Below, one piece after another: positions 11,580-23,825 of a DNA stretch of 64,000 nt. The notes below the pieces were generated by a model. That model was not told where the DNA came from. It did not search any database and saw only the letters and a list, made by a program, of their open reading frames with translations. The DNA lies in NCBI RefSeq assembly GCF_003086295.3, contig NC_092043.1, forward strand, positions 46,338,098-46,402,097, in the 5' to 3' direction. The DNA is from Arachis hypogaea. Its lineage: Eukaryota > Streptophyta > Magnoliopsida > Fabales > Fabaceae. The position numbers were made by a program, and so were the translations under genes. Position 1 is the stretch's first letter. Each line of letters begins with the position of its first letter.

Positions 11580-12108
11580 AATGGTAATATCATATTTAAA
11601 AATAAAAAATATAAAATTTAATTAATAATTTAATAAAATTATAAAGACTGATAAAATAATTTAATTTTTTTATTTTGAATAATTATTATAATTTAATTAT
11701 ATAACAAAATATTTTAATTTAATAAATTTTAAAATATTATATATGTCAATGTTTTTTAGCAATATTTATACACTACACACATTTAACATGCTCAAAGATA
11801 GTGTAGGAGAAAGGTTGTATTTATTTATAGACACCAAATAGAAACATAGAAAAATAAATTATGTTTGACAGATAAAATAGATAGATAGAAATAATGTGTC
11901 TAGAGACATTAAATTAGTATAAATTAGTATATATTGTGTCTTTTTTGACAAAAATACACAAAGACGTTAATAGGAGACACGGTTTATTTTTTACATTTTC
12001 TTTCATTATAGTTTTCATCGTTATATTTTTTTCTAAATTTTTATATGAAAAAATAAATTAAACTTTTATAATTTGTTCTAATTTATCACAAAATAAAATA
12101 TAAAAACA
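11580..12108. other. AT-rich spacer, nothing recognised
   Basis: AT-rich sequence between the PPR fragment and the TAGGGGTG MITE. No supported feature. Confidence 0.4.
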
Positions 12109-12116
12109 CTAAATTT

Positions 12117-12585
12117 TAGGGGTGAACGCGAATCGGATATGGCCAAAATTTCGATCTGGTCTGCACTAAAATCATTGGATCAGATCGGATTGGATGTCGG
12201 ATATATCCGTAAAATACAAAAAATATCTTTAAAAGCTTATTTTTATTAAAAAATATCAATGAAATTCATTTTTTCTATACTTTTAAATATGTTTACTCTT
12301 AAAATAATATTAAACATACTCTTTTTAAATAATAAATTAAAATAATACAACATATATGATAATTATTAGTTAAAATAAAATATAAAAAAATATTTACTTA
12401 TTTATTTCTTTATTTTTGCGGATACACGGATATGCGGATACCTACACAAAGTCCGCAATTTGATTCGATTATGTGCGAACCCGACCCGACAGCCTTGCGG
12501 ATCAGATCCATATCTGCAATTTTTTGATTAGATTTGGATAAACACCGCGGATATGCGAATCGAATCTGATCCATGAACATCCCTA
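12117..12585. mobile_element. 469-bp hAT-type MITE with perfect 8-bp target duplication
   Basis: It begins TAGGGGTGAACGCGAATCGG and ends so that its complement starts TAGGGATGTTCATGGATCAG. CTAAATTT is repeated exactly on both sides (12109-12116 and 12586-12593). Both subterminal zones are rich in GGATATG/CGGAT motifs and the interior is AT-rich, with no frame. An 8-bp duplication and TAGGG ends point to the hAT superfamily. Confidence 0.85.
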
Positions 12586-12611
12586 CTAAATTTTGTGTCT
12601 TAATATATTAT

Positions 12612-14055
12612 GTTTTATTCGGGAATGGATCCTCTCAATTGTTAAAAAAATTGAAAGTGTAAAGTGTGATTTCTAACCAAAGTTGCGAAAACTGAATCGG
12701 TCAATGAACCGATAGAATGACCGGTTCAGCGGTTCAGTGGTCTAACCGTAGTTCAACCGAAGTTCAACCGGTTTAATTAAATATAAAATAAAATTATAAA
12801 AAATTAATATATCATTTTTAATATTTAAATTCAATAAATTTTCAACTAAATAAACTCAGTATAAATTACATATAACAAAATAAAACTTCAGTCATAAAAA
12901 ATATACCTTTAAATTCTTTAAAAATTCTTATGAAGTACATTATCTCAAACAAAAAAAGCTTGTTGTAGTTATTGGCATCAATGTATAATTTAATTTTTTA
13001 AAATCAACGGAATTACTCTAAAAACTTCAACAAGGTACCAACAACCATTAACAAAAATATTCCAGAAGTAACAAAAAAAAAAGATGAAAATCAAATGAAG
13101 CAGCAACCATATTTTCTTCAGTTAATCAACAGAGTTACATAGGTAATCCAATTGAAATATTTTTTGCAATTACAACAATCAGAATTTAATCTATCCAACC
13201 ATCAGAATTCAGAATATAAAAACAGCAAATCATAATCATTATAATTAATAAAATAAAAAAACAAATTAAACTACTGATCGAATAACTCAAGAAAGAGGGA
13301 GAGCAACATAATCGAACTGTGTAATTTTCTATGGCCGCAGATTGAAACGGCGAAGAGTCCACGGCGGCAGAAAGTAATGCTCGAACTGCACTGTGAGCTC
13401 GACAGAGAAAGGGCAAAGACAGGCAAAAACGCCGAGGACAGAGACGAGTTCAGGAAGGCCGACGATGACAATGACTGAAATGGCTTGACGACACGACGAG
13501 GACAGAAACAGCGACGAAAACAACAGCTCCCAGTAGATCTGGCAATACGATAATGGATCCAGGAGGAAAAAAGGGGCGGCCAACGACGACGAGGACAGAG
13601 GCAAACTTGGCGACACCACGAGGACAGAGAAGTTGAGAAGGTGACGCTACTGTTGGTGGTGGCGGCGTGGAACTCAGAGGGAGAGAGAAAGGGGAAATAG
13701 GGTTTTCTTCTGAGAGAAAGGGGGTAGCTGGGCTTTTATATGGGGTTTTTTTTTAAACCTTTGAAAACCGTAAAAAACCAACCGGTTTTCAGTTCACCGA
13801 TTAACCGCCGATTCTACTGGTTTTTTTATCGGTTTTTTGTCTGACGGTTTTTAAGTTTACCCGAATCGGCTAGTTGACTGGTTTTTGGTTAATCTGGTTG
13901 AATCGGCCGATTTGGTTCAGTTTTCAGAACCATGTCTCTAGCCCTTCATTGCTCTCTCTCATATTTATTTTTGGTCCCACTTATAAAATTAATAGTGAGA
14001 GATCACACTTTACTCCATCAATTATTAAAAAAAATTGAGAGGATGTATTTCTCAT
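12612..14055. mobile_element. MITE split by a hAT element, just upstream of TPS copy 1
   Basis: The left arm (AATGGATCCTCTCAATTGTT, then GTGTAAAGTGTGAT, 12612-12670) is the inverted copy of the right arm (complement AATACATCCTCTCAATTTTT, then GGAGTAAAGTGTGATC, 13995-14055). Without the hAT insert at 12678-13932 the MITE would be roughly 190 bp. Its right end lies about 150 bp upstream of the TPS start codon, so the proximal promoter abuts transposon DNA. Confidence 0.7.
12678..13932. mobile_element. Non-autonomous hAT element nested in the MITE
   Basis: The left end CAAAGTTGCGAAAACTGAAT pairs with the complement of the right end, CATGGTTCTGAAAACTGAAC. Flanks TTTCTAAC and TCTCTAGC match at 6 of 8 bases, a worn hAT-size target duplication. 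It carries the CCGGTT-rich subterminal zone and a GC-rich leader-like island (13310-13740), which yields only overlapping minus-strand shadow frames. Its right-hand part (from about 12838) is repeated exactly upstream of TPS copy 2. Confidence 0.7.
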
Positions 14056-14756
14056 AGTACTATTCATCATCTTATAAGCAAAGGCAGCTATTCACACATG
14101 TATATATCCTTTTTCTCTCTACCACAAACTTTTCCTATATATATATATGAGTAGGCATGATAAAAGTTATAACATAGAATCCAATATTGATCAAGAAATA
14201 AAGGATGTCTAGTACTAACACTTCAGTACTTGATTGCTTCAAACCTGATGCAAAATTCAACATGATTGATCGAAACACTGCAAATTATCATCCTAGTATT
14301 TGGAAGGATTATTTCCTTCAATATGCTTCACAATCCATGGTATATATCTATCTCTCTATATTGTTCATCAAGCATGCAAATGCAATAATGATCAACTGAT
14401 ATATCTTTTATATGGATGTAATGCAGGAATTTGATGATGATGAAACGAAGGCACAAATTGAAAAACTGAAGAAACAAGTTGTCAAAATGCTTGTTGATGC
14501 CTCAAAGCCCATTGCAGAAATAGTTAACTTGATTGATTTAATCTGTCGTTTGGGGATTCATTATCACTTTGAAAGCGAGATTGAAGAAGTGCTGCAACAA
14601 ATTCACAAGAATTATACCAAAAATGGAGAAATAATAATTGTTGAAGATAACCTTCGCTTACTTGCTTTGCTTTTTAGGTTATTAAGGCAACAAGGATATC
14701 ACGTTTCACCAAGTATATACCTTATTCTATATTTTTTAGGTTAATTTTATATTTTG
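12838..14756 (+). repeat. 1.92-kb segment duplicated at 36459-38377 (copy A)
   Basis: With a constant offset of 23621 bp this stretch matches 36459-38377; every line compared by eye is identical, introns and A-runs included. It spans part of the hAT element, the MITE right arm, the TPS promoter, exon 1, intron 1, exon 2 and the start of intron 2. The left boundary is abrupt; on the right the first differences appear at about 14756, and exon 3 differs at several sites. Confidence 0.9.
14136..14148 (+). promoter_or_regulatory. TATA box of TPS copy 1
   Basis: The run TATATATATATA lies about 57-69 bp upstream of the start codon, a suitable place for a plant TATA box giving a leader of about 30-40 nt. 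The same sequence occurs at 37757-37769 for copy 2. Confidence 0.5.
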
Positions 14757-17700
14757 GCTTAAAATAACCTAAATTAGTTTTACTTTATTTTACTTTCAAA
14801 TATTCTTTTTAACGTTTATTTAGATGTTTTTAATTATTATTTTAGTTTTACTTATTTCTTCTTATTTTTTCTAATTGTTGGTTAATTTCTAAATTAGTTG
14901 GCTAAATTAATGTTAACTTTCTAAACATTTTCTTAAATATTTTGATTGTTGTATGGAACAATAGTTCCAGAAAAATTATTAGAAAAATTATGCTATCACA
15001 AATATAAAAAAAATTAAGTTAGAATATTTATTTTTTGTTGATCAAAGATAAAGTTTGACTTTTAATAGCACAGTCACTTAAATCATCTTGTAATAGTTCC
15101 AAAAACCTTTTTCAGTTCTTCTTGGTCTCACTATTTACTATAACATAGGCAATTACATAAAAGTGAAAGAGAAAGGAGAGGGGAAGGAAAAAAAAGAAAG
15201 AAAAAGGCCTCAGGTTGAGATTGGGGAAGGGAAAGTGAAAGGGAAGGCTCGGGAAAGGGTTGTGGCTTCAGCGTGTTTTTTTTTTTTAAATAAATACAAA
15301 ATAACGTCGTTTTTAAGATTTTGATAAACAGAAATCGTCTTAGAGATTAGTAACTATTAACTTGGAGAATCACTTAGAGTGCAAGTTCGATGATAGAATT
15401 GAGTAACTATTAACTTGAAGAACCACTTTAAAATTTGAGTGCAATTTTAGAGACCACTTTGAGATTTAACTCTTTGTTTCTTCTTAATGTTCATTTCTTT
15501 CTAATTGTTGTTGGTTGATTTTTAAATTAGTTCCTGAATTAATATTGACTTTTTAAACTTTTTCTTAAATATTTTGATTGCTGTATGGAACAATATCTAG
15601 ATGTGTTCAACAAATACAAGGATGAGAACGGAAAGTTTAGTGAAAAACTTGTGAAGGATGTGGAGGGATTGCTAGAATTGTATGAAGCATGTCATCTTAG
15701 AATTCATGGAGAAGAGATATTAGATGAAGCTTATGAATTCACTTCCACTCAACTTGAATCCATTGCAACCCAATTGAAGCCTTCTCTTGCAGCACAAGTC
15801 AACTATAGTTTAAAGCAATCTTTACACCGAGGTTTGCCGAGATTGGAGGCACGCCGTTTTATTTCAATATATGAACAAGATCCAACCCATAATCACACTC
15901 TCCTCACTCTTGCAAAATTAGATTTTAATTTCCTACAAAATTTGCATCGAAAAGAAGTTGGCAACATTACCGAGTAAGCTCTTTAATTTAACCACAAAAC
16001 CATCCTACTTTGTTAAATAAGTTTTCAAATTCCTATCAAAATAGTCATCTTGGTTAAATGTTTATACTCTTCTACAAAAGTTCAAAAATCAAAATGTTTA
16101 GTTTAGATATATATCGAGTGTTAGTTTATTTTATTTTTGTTAAATGTTTATAGTATAAGTTAACTGTTGATATATTTTATAAAAATATTTAGGAGACAAT
16201 AAAAAATAAATTTCAAGTTATCTCCTTTTGTATTTCTTAACTGATAGAATATATTAAGATTAATTAACATTGATTAGAATTATTTAACATATTTAAATAT
16301 TTATATATTGTAGAATATTACGTCTTTATAATTTTGATTCTCTTATCATCTATTAATGCCTTTCTATATATTGTATTATTCTATATAACTTGAATATACA
16401 TAAATTATTTTTTTACTGCTCTCTCTTATTTTTTTAACATTAACTATTACTGTTTTTTTTTTTTTTTGCGTTCCTTAATTATTGCTAAAATAATTAAGTA
16501 ATATTTGATATAATAATTATGTAATTATAGATGTTATATGTATAAAATTATAAATATTAAGTTAAATAAAATAATTTTGAGTTGTTGTTTCTCCAGTATT
16601 ATCGAAGTTAAACTTATTTATTTAACTAACCACACCATAATTATAACATTGTTATTGTGTTTTTGTCCTTTAATTTTAGGTGGTGGAAGGAGCTTAATGT
16701 TGCTGTAAAACTACCATATGCTCGAGATAGAATTGTAGAATGTTTTAACTGGATTTTGGCGGTTTATTTTGAGCCTCAATATTCTCAAGCTAGAAAAATG
16801 CTGATAAAATTGTTTGCTCTTATGTCAATTATTGATGATACATATGATGCTTATGGAACTATAGATGAACTAAAACTTTTCACCGAGGCAATTGAAAGGT
16901 TGGTTAAAAATTATAAATAGATACTAATTTTTTTATGCTAGGTAGCTGATATTTTGAGTCCAACCTATGAATTATAGACACTTTGCTGAGTTATTATATT
17001 TATGTGTCACATACATTTTGGACATAACATTCATCGACACTCGTCTGACACACATGTATGCTATGTCCAACCGTGTCTTAATAAAAAATAAAAAATCTTT
17101 TCCAGAGACACTTAAACACACCTAATACCATTCATCACGTATCAGTGTGTCCAGTCTTATTCTTAACATATATTTTTGAAATAAATTTAGATATAGTATA
17201 TATTATTATTTATTAAAATAAAAAGATATTTTAAATACTTTATATATATAATTAAAATAAGACATTAAAAATAATTAAAAAATTAATTTATATTTTAATA
17301 TCAATAAAATATTAAAATATTATTATAATTTATCTAAAAGATTACTTTATATTTTATATGTATGCATGTCCCTGTGTCTTATAAGATTTTAAAATTTGTG
17401 TGTCGACATATTCTGTATGATATTGTGTCCCATGTCTATATCAGTATTCATGCATCATAGAGTCCAACTAATTGGTGGTGATGGTAAAAACTGAAATATT
17501 GGAAGAGAAAATAAAATTGAAGGAATTGAATGAAAATTTAATAGAATGTTCGAAATTTGAGCTTCTAATGAAAATATCATGCCTTTATTAATTTTAAAAT
17601 TTGAAAGTTAATTTGGAATTAATGGTCACGAAATTTGTGGATATTGATGGTGAACTATCAAACTTTTCTAACTTGTAAAGTTTTTTCATGGTGGGATACA

Positions 17701-19720
17701 TTACAGGTGGGATATTAGCTCCTTGGATGATCTTCCCGAATACATGAAATTAATTTATGAGTCTCTCCTCAAATTTTTTGAAGAAGTAGAACGAGAACTT
17801 GAAAATCAAGGAAGAGCATATTGCATTAAATATTCCATTAAAGAAGTAAGACCCCTTTTTTTAACCTCTTAAAAATATATTATATTTGTTTTGTGGAGTG
17901 CATCCATCCAACTCTGTAAAATAACAAGTATTATTCATTTTAATTTTGACAACATTTGCAAAATTTATGAGATATATATCATAGGACGACCGATCAAATT
18001 TATTCCATTGAGATCTCTTAGAGCCAAACTCCAGAGCGAATCTAAGAAGAGGAGGCCAAAAATTAAATATTGTATTATATAATTTATAATATTATTTTTT
18101 ATTATTATTTTTAATAAAAAATTATTAATAATGCTATATTAAAATAAAAAATTCTACTAAAAATAATAATTTTATGTTTAATATCATATAACTAAAATTC
18201 TAATTTTTATCATTTATTATTATAAAGAATGTAACATGAACAATATAAATGATTTATTCTGATATTTTTTATACATGTATTTAAAATAAATTAATGAATA
18301 AAATATATAAAATATTCACACTAATATATAATTTATTTAAAATGCTTATTTTAATATTATAAAAAATAAATAAATATTAAAATAATTTAATTTTTATGTA
18401 TATATTTTTTTACTATTCAATTAGAATTTGTTATAAAATATTAAAGTATTTTTCATATGATTTTAGATTGATTGAATGATTAATTTATTCGTCTGCATAA
18501 ATAAATATTAAAAATTTAAATTCCGTCTTAGTTAAATGGTTAATTCACTTGTTTTAAATTTATTGAATTAGAAAATACCTTAAAAAATTAGTAGTAATGA
18601 TTTTGTAATATAATACGTGTGGGATGGCAGCTTCAGAAGACAACCCAGGCCTATATGACTGAGGCCAAATGGTTGAATAACAAATATATACCAACAATAG
18701 CAGAGTACATTCAGATATCAACATTATCATCTGCTTATCCATTCCTCGTCACAAGTTCTTACATTGGCATGGGAGATATCGCCATAGAAGACATCTTTAA
18801 ATGGGTAACAAGTAAACCCAAAATTGTTAGAGCTTCCGCAATTATTTGCAGGTTCATGGATGACATTGTCTCTAATGAGGTATATTTATGTGCAATATAC
18901 AAACACAACATAAAAGTTTAACTATCATATTAGGTATATATAATAATTAATTATTCGCATAAAATATATATTAAAATATAAAATATACATTAAAAATAAA
19001 TTTAAAATATATATATATATTTATACAAAAAATAATATTAAAAAATAATAATTTAAAATTATTTTATTTAATTTAACATCTAAAATTTTATATATGTATT
19101 TATAATTACATATTTATTATATTTAAAATTACTCATTTATTTTAACAATAATTAAAAAATATAAAATAATAAAAAAACTTTGAACTATTTTGAATTGATT
19201 TTTATTGTCTTTCAAATATTTTCGTTATATAAAAATATATAGTACTGACTTTTGTGTGCATATTGTATTTTTGAAAGTTCAATTTATATTATAACTGAAT
19301 TTTAATGTATAATTTTTTTGAATTTTTTTCTTATTATATTTAGTCATGTGAAAGTTATTTTAAAAGCTAAATTTCATTGAACAGTTTGAACAGAAAAGAG
19401 AACATGTTACCTCAATAATAGAATGCTATATGAGAGATTATGGTGTATCTAAAGAAGAAGCCATTCAAGAATTGCAAAAGGGAGTTACAGATGCTTGGAA
19501 GGATATAAATGAGGAATGTCTGAAGCCAACCAAAGTTCCAATGTTATTTCTAACGCGTGTTGTGAACATGGCACGATTTATGGATGTGATGTACAAAGAT
19601 GAAGATTGCTACACTCATGCTGAAGGAAAAATGAAGAAATGCATTGAAGCTTTGCTTGTAGATCCGGTGCCAATCGATAATATGAGAAAAAAGGATATGA
19701 ATCCTTTTATATATGCCTAA
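14205..19720 (+). CDS. TPS copy 1: intact sesquiterpene synthase-like gene (TPS-a type)
   Basis: Probable class I terpene cyclase converting farnesyl diphosphate to a sesquiterpene; with no plastid transit peptide it should be cytosolic. Seven exons with GT-AG introns: 14205-14339, 14427-14712, 15601-15973, 16680-16898, 17707-17845, 18631-18879, 19385-19720 (135, 286, 373, 219, 139, 249 and 336 nt). The 373/219/139/249 series is the classic TPS pattern, and the sum gives 578 residues. Motifs: degenerate RN(X8)W at 23-33 (second Arg of RRX8W is Asn), RDR at 280-282, DDTYD at 317-321, and NSE/DTE motif DDIVSNEFE at 461-469. The product (germacrene, cadinene, copaene type or other) cannot be read from sequence. 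Intron 2 and intron 4 hold repeat insertions. It is the only undamaged copy in the cluster. Confidence 0.93.
14970..15480. repeat. Repeat block in intron 2 of TPS copy 1
   Basis: Bases 14970-15165 (AAATTATGCTATCACAAATA through TTTACTATAACATAGGCAAT) match the repeats downstream of the TPS copies (20085-20160, 42800-42975, 62030-62200). The rest, to about 15480, is a purine-rich zone followed by AT-rich DNA containing two similar AGTAACTATTAACTTG segments. Copies 2 and 3 lack this insert in intron 2. Confidence 0.65.
16990..17455. mobile_element. GTGTCC-type MITE, copy B, in intron 4 of TPS copy 1
   Basis: Matches 8170-8625 in the same orientation, including ATGTCCAACCGTGTCTTAAT-like and CCAGTCTTATTCTTAACATA blocks. 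Intron 4 of copies 2 and 3 lacks it, so it entered copy 1 after the copies separated. It lies well away from both splice sites, so splicing should survive. Confidence 0.6.
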
Positions 19721-19729
19721 ACAAAATCT

Positions 19730-19735
19730 AATAAA
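19730..19735 (+). terminator. Candidate poly(A) signal of TPS copy 1
   Basis: AATAAA lies 10 nt after the stop codon in CTAATAAAATTG. Plant signals are loose, so this is only a candidate. Confidence 0.35.
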
Positions 19736-19749
19736 ATTGTAAGAGAATT

Positions 19750-20196
19750 TTCTTATTTAATATAGAATATTTGCTTATTTTAGTTCTAAATTTTTTTTTG
19801 GATTAGACACTTTAATCTTTAACTAAAATTAATTAACTCGTTAGTCTTCAATATTTATTAATTTTGTAGATCATATTAGTTTTTGGTTCACTTTATTTCG
19901 TCAACTCCTAATAGAACTATATTGCATAATTATCGTGTCAGACGTTGTATCATATATACGAAAAAGATAAATTAATTTATGGATAAATTACAGTAAATTT
20001 GGTCCTTTAAAATATTATTGTCAGGCAAATTAATCCCAAAATTATTTATTATAAGACAAATCAATCTCAAAAAATATTCATTATTAGAAAAATTATTCTA
20101 TCACAAATATAAAAAAGATTTTAAGTTAGAATATCTATTATTTTGTATCAGAGATAAAATTTGACTCTTCAATAGTCACTTAAGTCATCTTACAAC
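19750..20196. repeat. Dispersed repeat downstream of TPS copy 1
   Basis: The stretch beginning near TTTTAGTTCTAAATTTTT and running through CATATTAGTTTTTGGTTCAC and ATTATTGTCAGGCAAATTAA recurs at 42490-42980 and 61735-62200 in the same orientation. Its first about 330 bp recurs inverted at 44005-44326. It is cut at 20200 by the CACTA element. Confidence 0.75.
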
Positions 20197-20879
20197 ATAC
20201 ACTACATGAAATAATCAGAATAGCGACCGATATAGAATTTTTAGGAACAGAAAAAAAATCGGTCGCTAAATCGGTCACTAATAGCAATCGAATTAGCGAC
20301 CGATAAGTTTATTATATAACTAGAATAAAGCTTGTCGCTAAATTGGTCGTTATTTTCAAATTTGGTGACCGAATTAACAACCAAAACAAGAGAAGAAACT
20401 ACTTTGGGATTTTTGGTCACAAAATCGGTTGCTATTTTTTAATTTGGCGACCGATTTTGCAACCGATAGAGAAATAAGGTGAAAATTTGTTTGGTCACTA
20501 ATTCGGTCGCTAAGACAATAGTGACTAAATCAGTTGCTAATTGTTAAGATAGCGACCGATTTTAGCGACCAACATAATCGGTCACTAATAGCAACCGAAT
20601 TAGCAACCAATAAATTTATTATACAACTAAAATAAAGTCGGTCGCTAAATCGGTAACTATTTTTTAATTTAGCAATCGAATTAACAATCAAAACAAAAGA
20701 GATAACTTTTTTTGAATTCTTGGTCACGAAATCAATCACTATTTTTTAATTTAGCAATAGATTTTGCAACGAGTTATAAATTATTTGATCCTTAATTCGG
20801 TAGCTAATGCAATGATCACTGAATGGGTCACTAATTCAAATTAAATAATATAGTTATTGAAATACCCTCCAAACCCTAG

Positions 20880-21245
20880 CTCAATTCACCCACACCATTC
20901 ATCTTCTCCAAACAATTACTGACACAGCACCGTCTCCTTCTTCGCAGCACCGTCTCCTAAGGTGAGGTCTCGTCACCGTTGGCGTCGTCTGAGTTCGCAG
21001 ATCGTTTCATCGCCGTCCAAATCTGACTTTTTCATTGTCATGCCGTTCTTTCCTCACCGTCGCCTCCTCTGATCGTGCCGCCTCCTCTGCTCACTCCACT
21101 GCTGCAGATCGTCACCTTGCCGTCCAGATCGGCTGTTGCTCCTTGTCGCGCAGTTCATTTCTCACCGCCACCTCCTCTGGTAACTTCTTCTCCGGCAACA
21201 ACAACAACAGTCTCTCCGGTAACTTCTTCTCAAACTAATTTATTT
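20880..21245 (+). other. GC-rich segment inside the CACTA element
   Basis: A C/T-rich stretch with overlapping frames rich in Ser, Pro and Thr (21035-21238 and 21075-21287) and no domain. It looks like the 5' leader and start of a captured gene, ahead of the fragments that follow. Origin unknown. Confidence 0.35.
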
Positions 21246-21284
21246 GTTATTCTGAAGCCTCAAATAACGATCATTTGTTGCTGG

Positions 21285-21380
21285 TAGAAGGATAATGTTT
21301 CTAATCAGCGCGAGTACATAGTCCACCTTCTCGCGAATGAGCAGTCTCGGCTTCAAATTCTAGACGCAACTGATCCTGTA
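21285..21380 (+). pseudogene. Probable callose-synthase-like captured fragment
   Basis: The plus strand reads NVSNQREYIVHLLANEQSRL, close to the NQREH..LLLAN segment of plant glucan (callose) synthases. Only about 30 residues are recognisable and no partner exons were found. The assignment rests on one short motif. Confidence 0.45.
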
Positions 21381-21633
21381 ATTCTTTGTTTCTTTCTGAT
21401 TTCTCAAGGTGTAGAAGAAACAGAATGTGATGTGTGTCTGAAAGCAGTGGATGATTTAATGCATGAAGATTTGGTCCGAATTCATAGATACAATACCATA
21501 ATGTTAATGCCAGGATCGTATAGATGATGCTGTTGAAGGTATTTGTTCTGAATTTCTAGTCCCACAAGCATATATAATTGTTTGATTTTTACTATGATTT
21601 TTCTTTTTCTATTGCGAATTTTTTTCGTGCAAG

Positions 21634-22690
21634 GTGAATCCTGCCAATGAGAGAATGCTTGGAGGTGGTGGAGCTGATGGAGGTAACTGAATTTTTTTCT
21701 TTTTTAATTTTAGAAGCTTAGAAAGATTTTGAACGCGTCTAAGTTATTGTTCTCAAATATGCTCCCTGAAATTTGAAAATGTTGAAGAAGAAGAATGGAA
21801 TGGCAAATTCCTCATTTTTGCTTCAGCATCTAGAATTGAGTACTTATGTATAGACAGTGTAAAACTATTTTCCAATTGAATACTTAGGTTTGCATGACTA
21901 TTCAAATAGCTTGGGTAAAAGCCAACTACATATGCAGTTGTTTGTGATTGGACGATAATGCAAAACTTTTTCAGTTGCATTCAAATTGAATCCTTAAAGT
22001 TTCAACGATGAGTTTTTCATACTTTTTGGTAAGAATTAATCTAGCGAACTAGCTACGAATGACACCATTTTATGTGACTTCCAGCTATACATAGAGCTGC
22101 AGGCCCAGATCTTCTTCAAGCTTGCCTCAAGGTTCCAGAAGTCAGGCCTGGAATCCACTGCCCAACAGGGGAAGCAAGGATCACGCCGTCAGTTCTTATT
22201 ACATTTAGAAAGCATGTTTAAAATGAAGCTTAAACTTGTGAAAATTAGGCAATAAAAAGTATGTAAAAACAGCTTTTGCTTTAAAGGGAATATATGGTAA
22301 TAACAAAATAGCACTTATGTTATACTTGTGAATTGTGATACTATAACTTCCTTTGGTTATTTATTATAAACTCTTTTCTTCGTTCATGTGCACTTCACAG
22401 AGGTTTCAAGCTCCCAGCTACTCATGTTATTCATACCGTTGGACCAATTTACCATGCAGATAATAATCCAGCTGCCTCTCTGGCAAATGCGTACATATAG
22501 GTTTTGTAAAGCCATTCTCTGTGCAAATATTTTGTTTCAGTTTTTAATTTGAGTAAGTTTCATCCTTTTTGTGTTTTGGTTCAGTGACATTGTATTCTGA
22601 AATTGGTTTCAGAAATAGCTTGAAGGTTGCAAAAGAGAACAGCATTCAGTATATAGCATTCCCAGCCATATCATGTGGTGCCTGTGGGTA
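21634..22690 (+). pseudogene. Captured macro-domain (ADP-ribose-binding) gene fragment
   Basis: Four exon pieces keep their order and partly their splice sites. About 21634-21682 gives VNPANERMLGGGGADG (the ADP-ribose-binding loop, normally VNAAN.RM.GGGG). 22085-22187 gives AIHRAAGPDLLQACLKV, then PTGEARIT. 22401-22499 gives GFKLPATHVIHTVGPIYHAD. About 22613-22688 gives NSLKVAKENSIQYIAFPAIS. The third piece ends in a TAG where the donor should be, and the domain's N- and C-terminal parts are absent. Introns are retained, so it was captured as genomic DNA rather than cDNA. Confidence 0.8.
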
Positions 22691-22699
22691 GGTTCATTT

Positions 22700-23825
22700 T
22701 CAATTTTCACCCTGCCATCCTAAATTTTAATGTATTTAGCCTTATGTTTTGATTATGAATAATGATCATTTAGGGCTAGCCAATGTGGTTGCACCAATGA
22801 TTTGCTTTTAGGAGATTTATATTTTAATTATTTCCAAGAATAAAAAGACCATTGTGGTTATTATATTTTAATTATTTCCATCAATATCTTGGCTTCTTTT
22901 TAATGACTAGGTAGTGGTCTTTTATACTAGAAATGGTTGAGCATTTTATGATATTTTTAGTGTAAATGGGCTGATTAGTTGGGAAGAGTTGAGCTGAACC
23001 TAAATCCGGCCTAATTCTTTTTATTTTTAACTAAGCCATTTAATTAAGCATGGACACCTATGAACCTTGCATTCTGTGCATTGTGTGGAATCATTAGTAA
23101 AACTGTTGGAGGTTTACTTGGTTTAATGACATTCTTCATCATTCCACTAACTTCCTTTTGTAGCATTGCGGCCCTGTTCTCATATTTTAGATCCTATTTA
23201 TTACATATTCAGAGCATTATTATTTATTATAAGTAACTATAAAGGATATAAAGAATGATGGGATCATATATAATGCAGCTGTGAAGTTTAGTTATAAGTG
23301 CTATGAATCTGTTGTGTTTGTTAATTAAGTTGTACTAGCTAATACAGCAGCGTGAGAATAAGTCAGCACATAGTCATATATATGTGGAGAGTCATTGGTA
23401 GTGTAACTTAGATTTGTATCATTGCTTTTATTTCATTCTTGAATTCCAAGTTTCCTTTTCTTTCCTTGTTCTGCTATCTGCTATGCTTCTTCAATGGATA
23501 ATAATCATTTTGGTTTTGAAATAATGTATATCATGAATGTGTCAATTCAGTTCTTGAAGAGTTAAATAAATATAATATCTTATAATTGTTATATAATATA
23601 TGCATGAAATCAATTAAAACAAATCGTGTACTCACCAAATAAGGATGGTTCAAAGACTGGAGAAAATCATGAGTCCAAAAGTTTGGTTGGTAATTAGCTG
23701 AGTTTCTTTGAAGAGCATATGGGGTAATTAGCTGTATATGCTTCCGTTAAGTATATATGCTTCCATTTGTTTCATTATTGCTGTTGTTTTGTAGCAAATT
23801 TCTACTTAACCAATGTTTAAAATCG
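22700..23825. other. CACTA interior, nothing recognised
   Basis: Ordinary AT-rich sequence between the macro-domain and SnRK2 fragments, probably intron or intergenic DNA captured along with them. No supported frame. Confidence 0.4.

Noticed and set aside
13186..13619. Three overlapping minus-strand frames, repeated exactly at 36807-37240
   Set aside because: They overlap in different frames inside a hAT element. The exact repetition reflects the 1.92-kb duplication rather than conserved coding.
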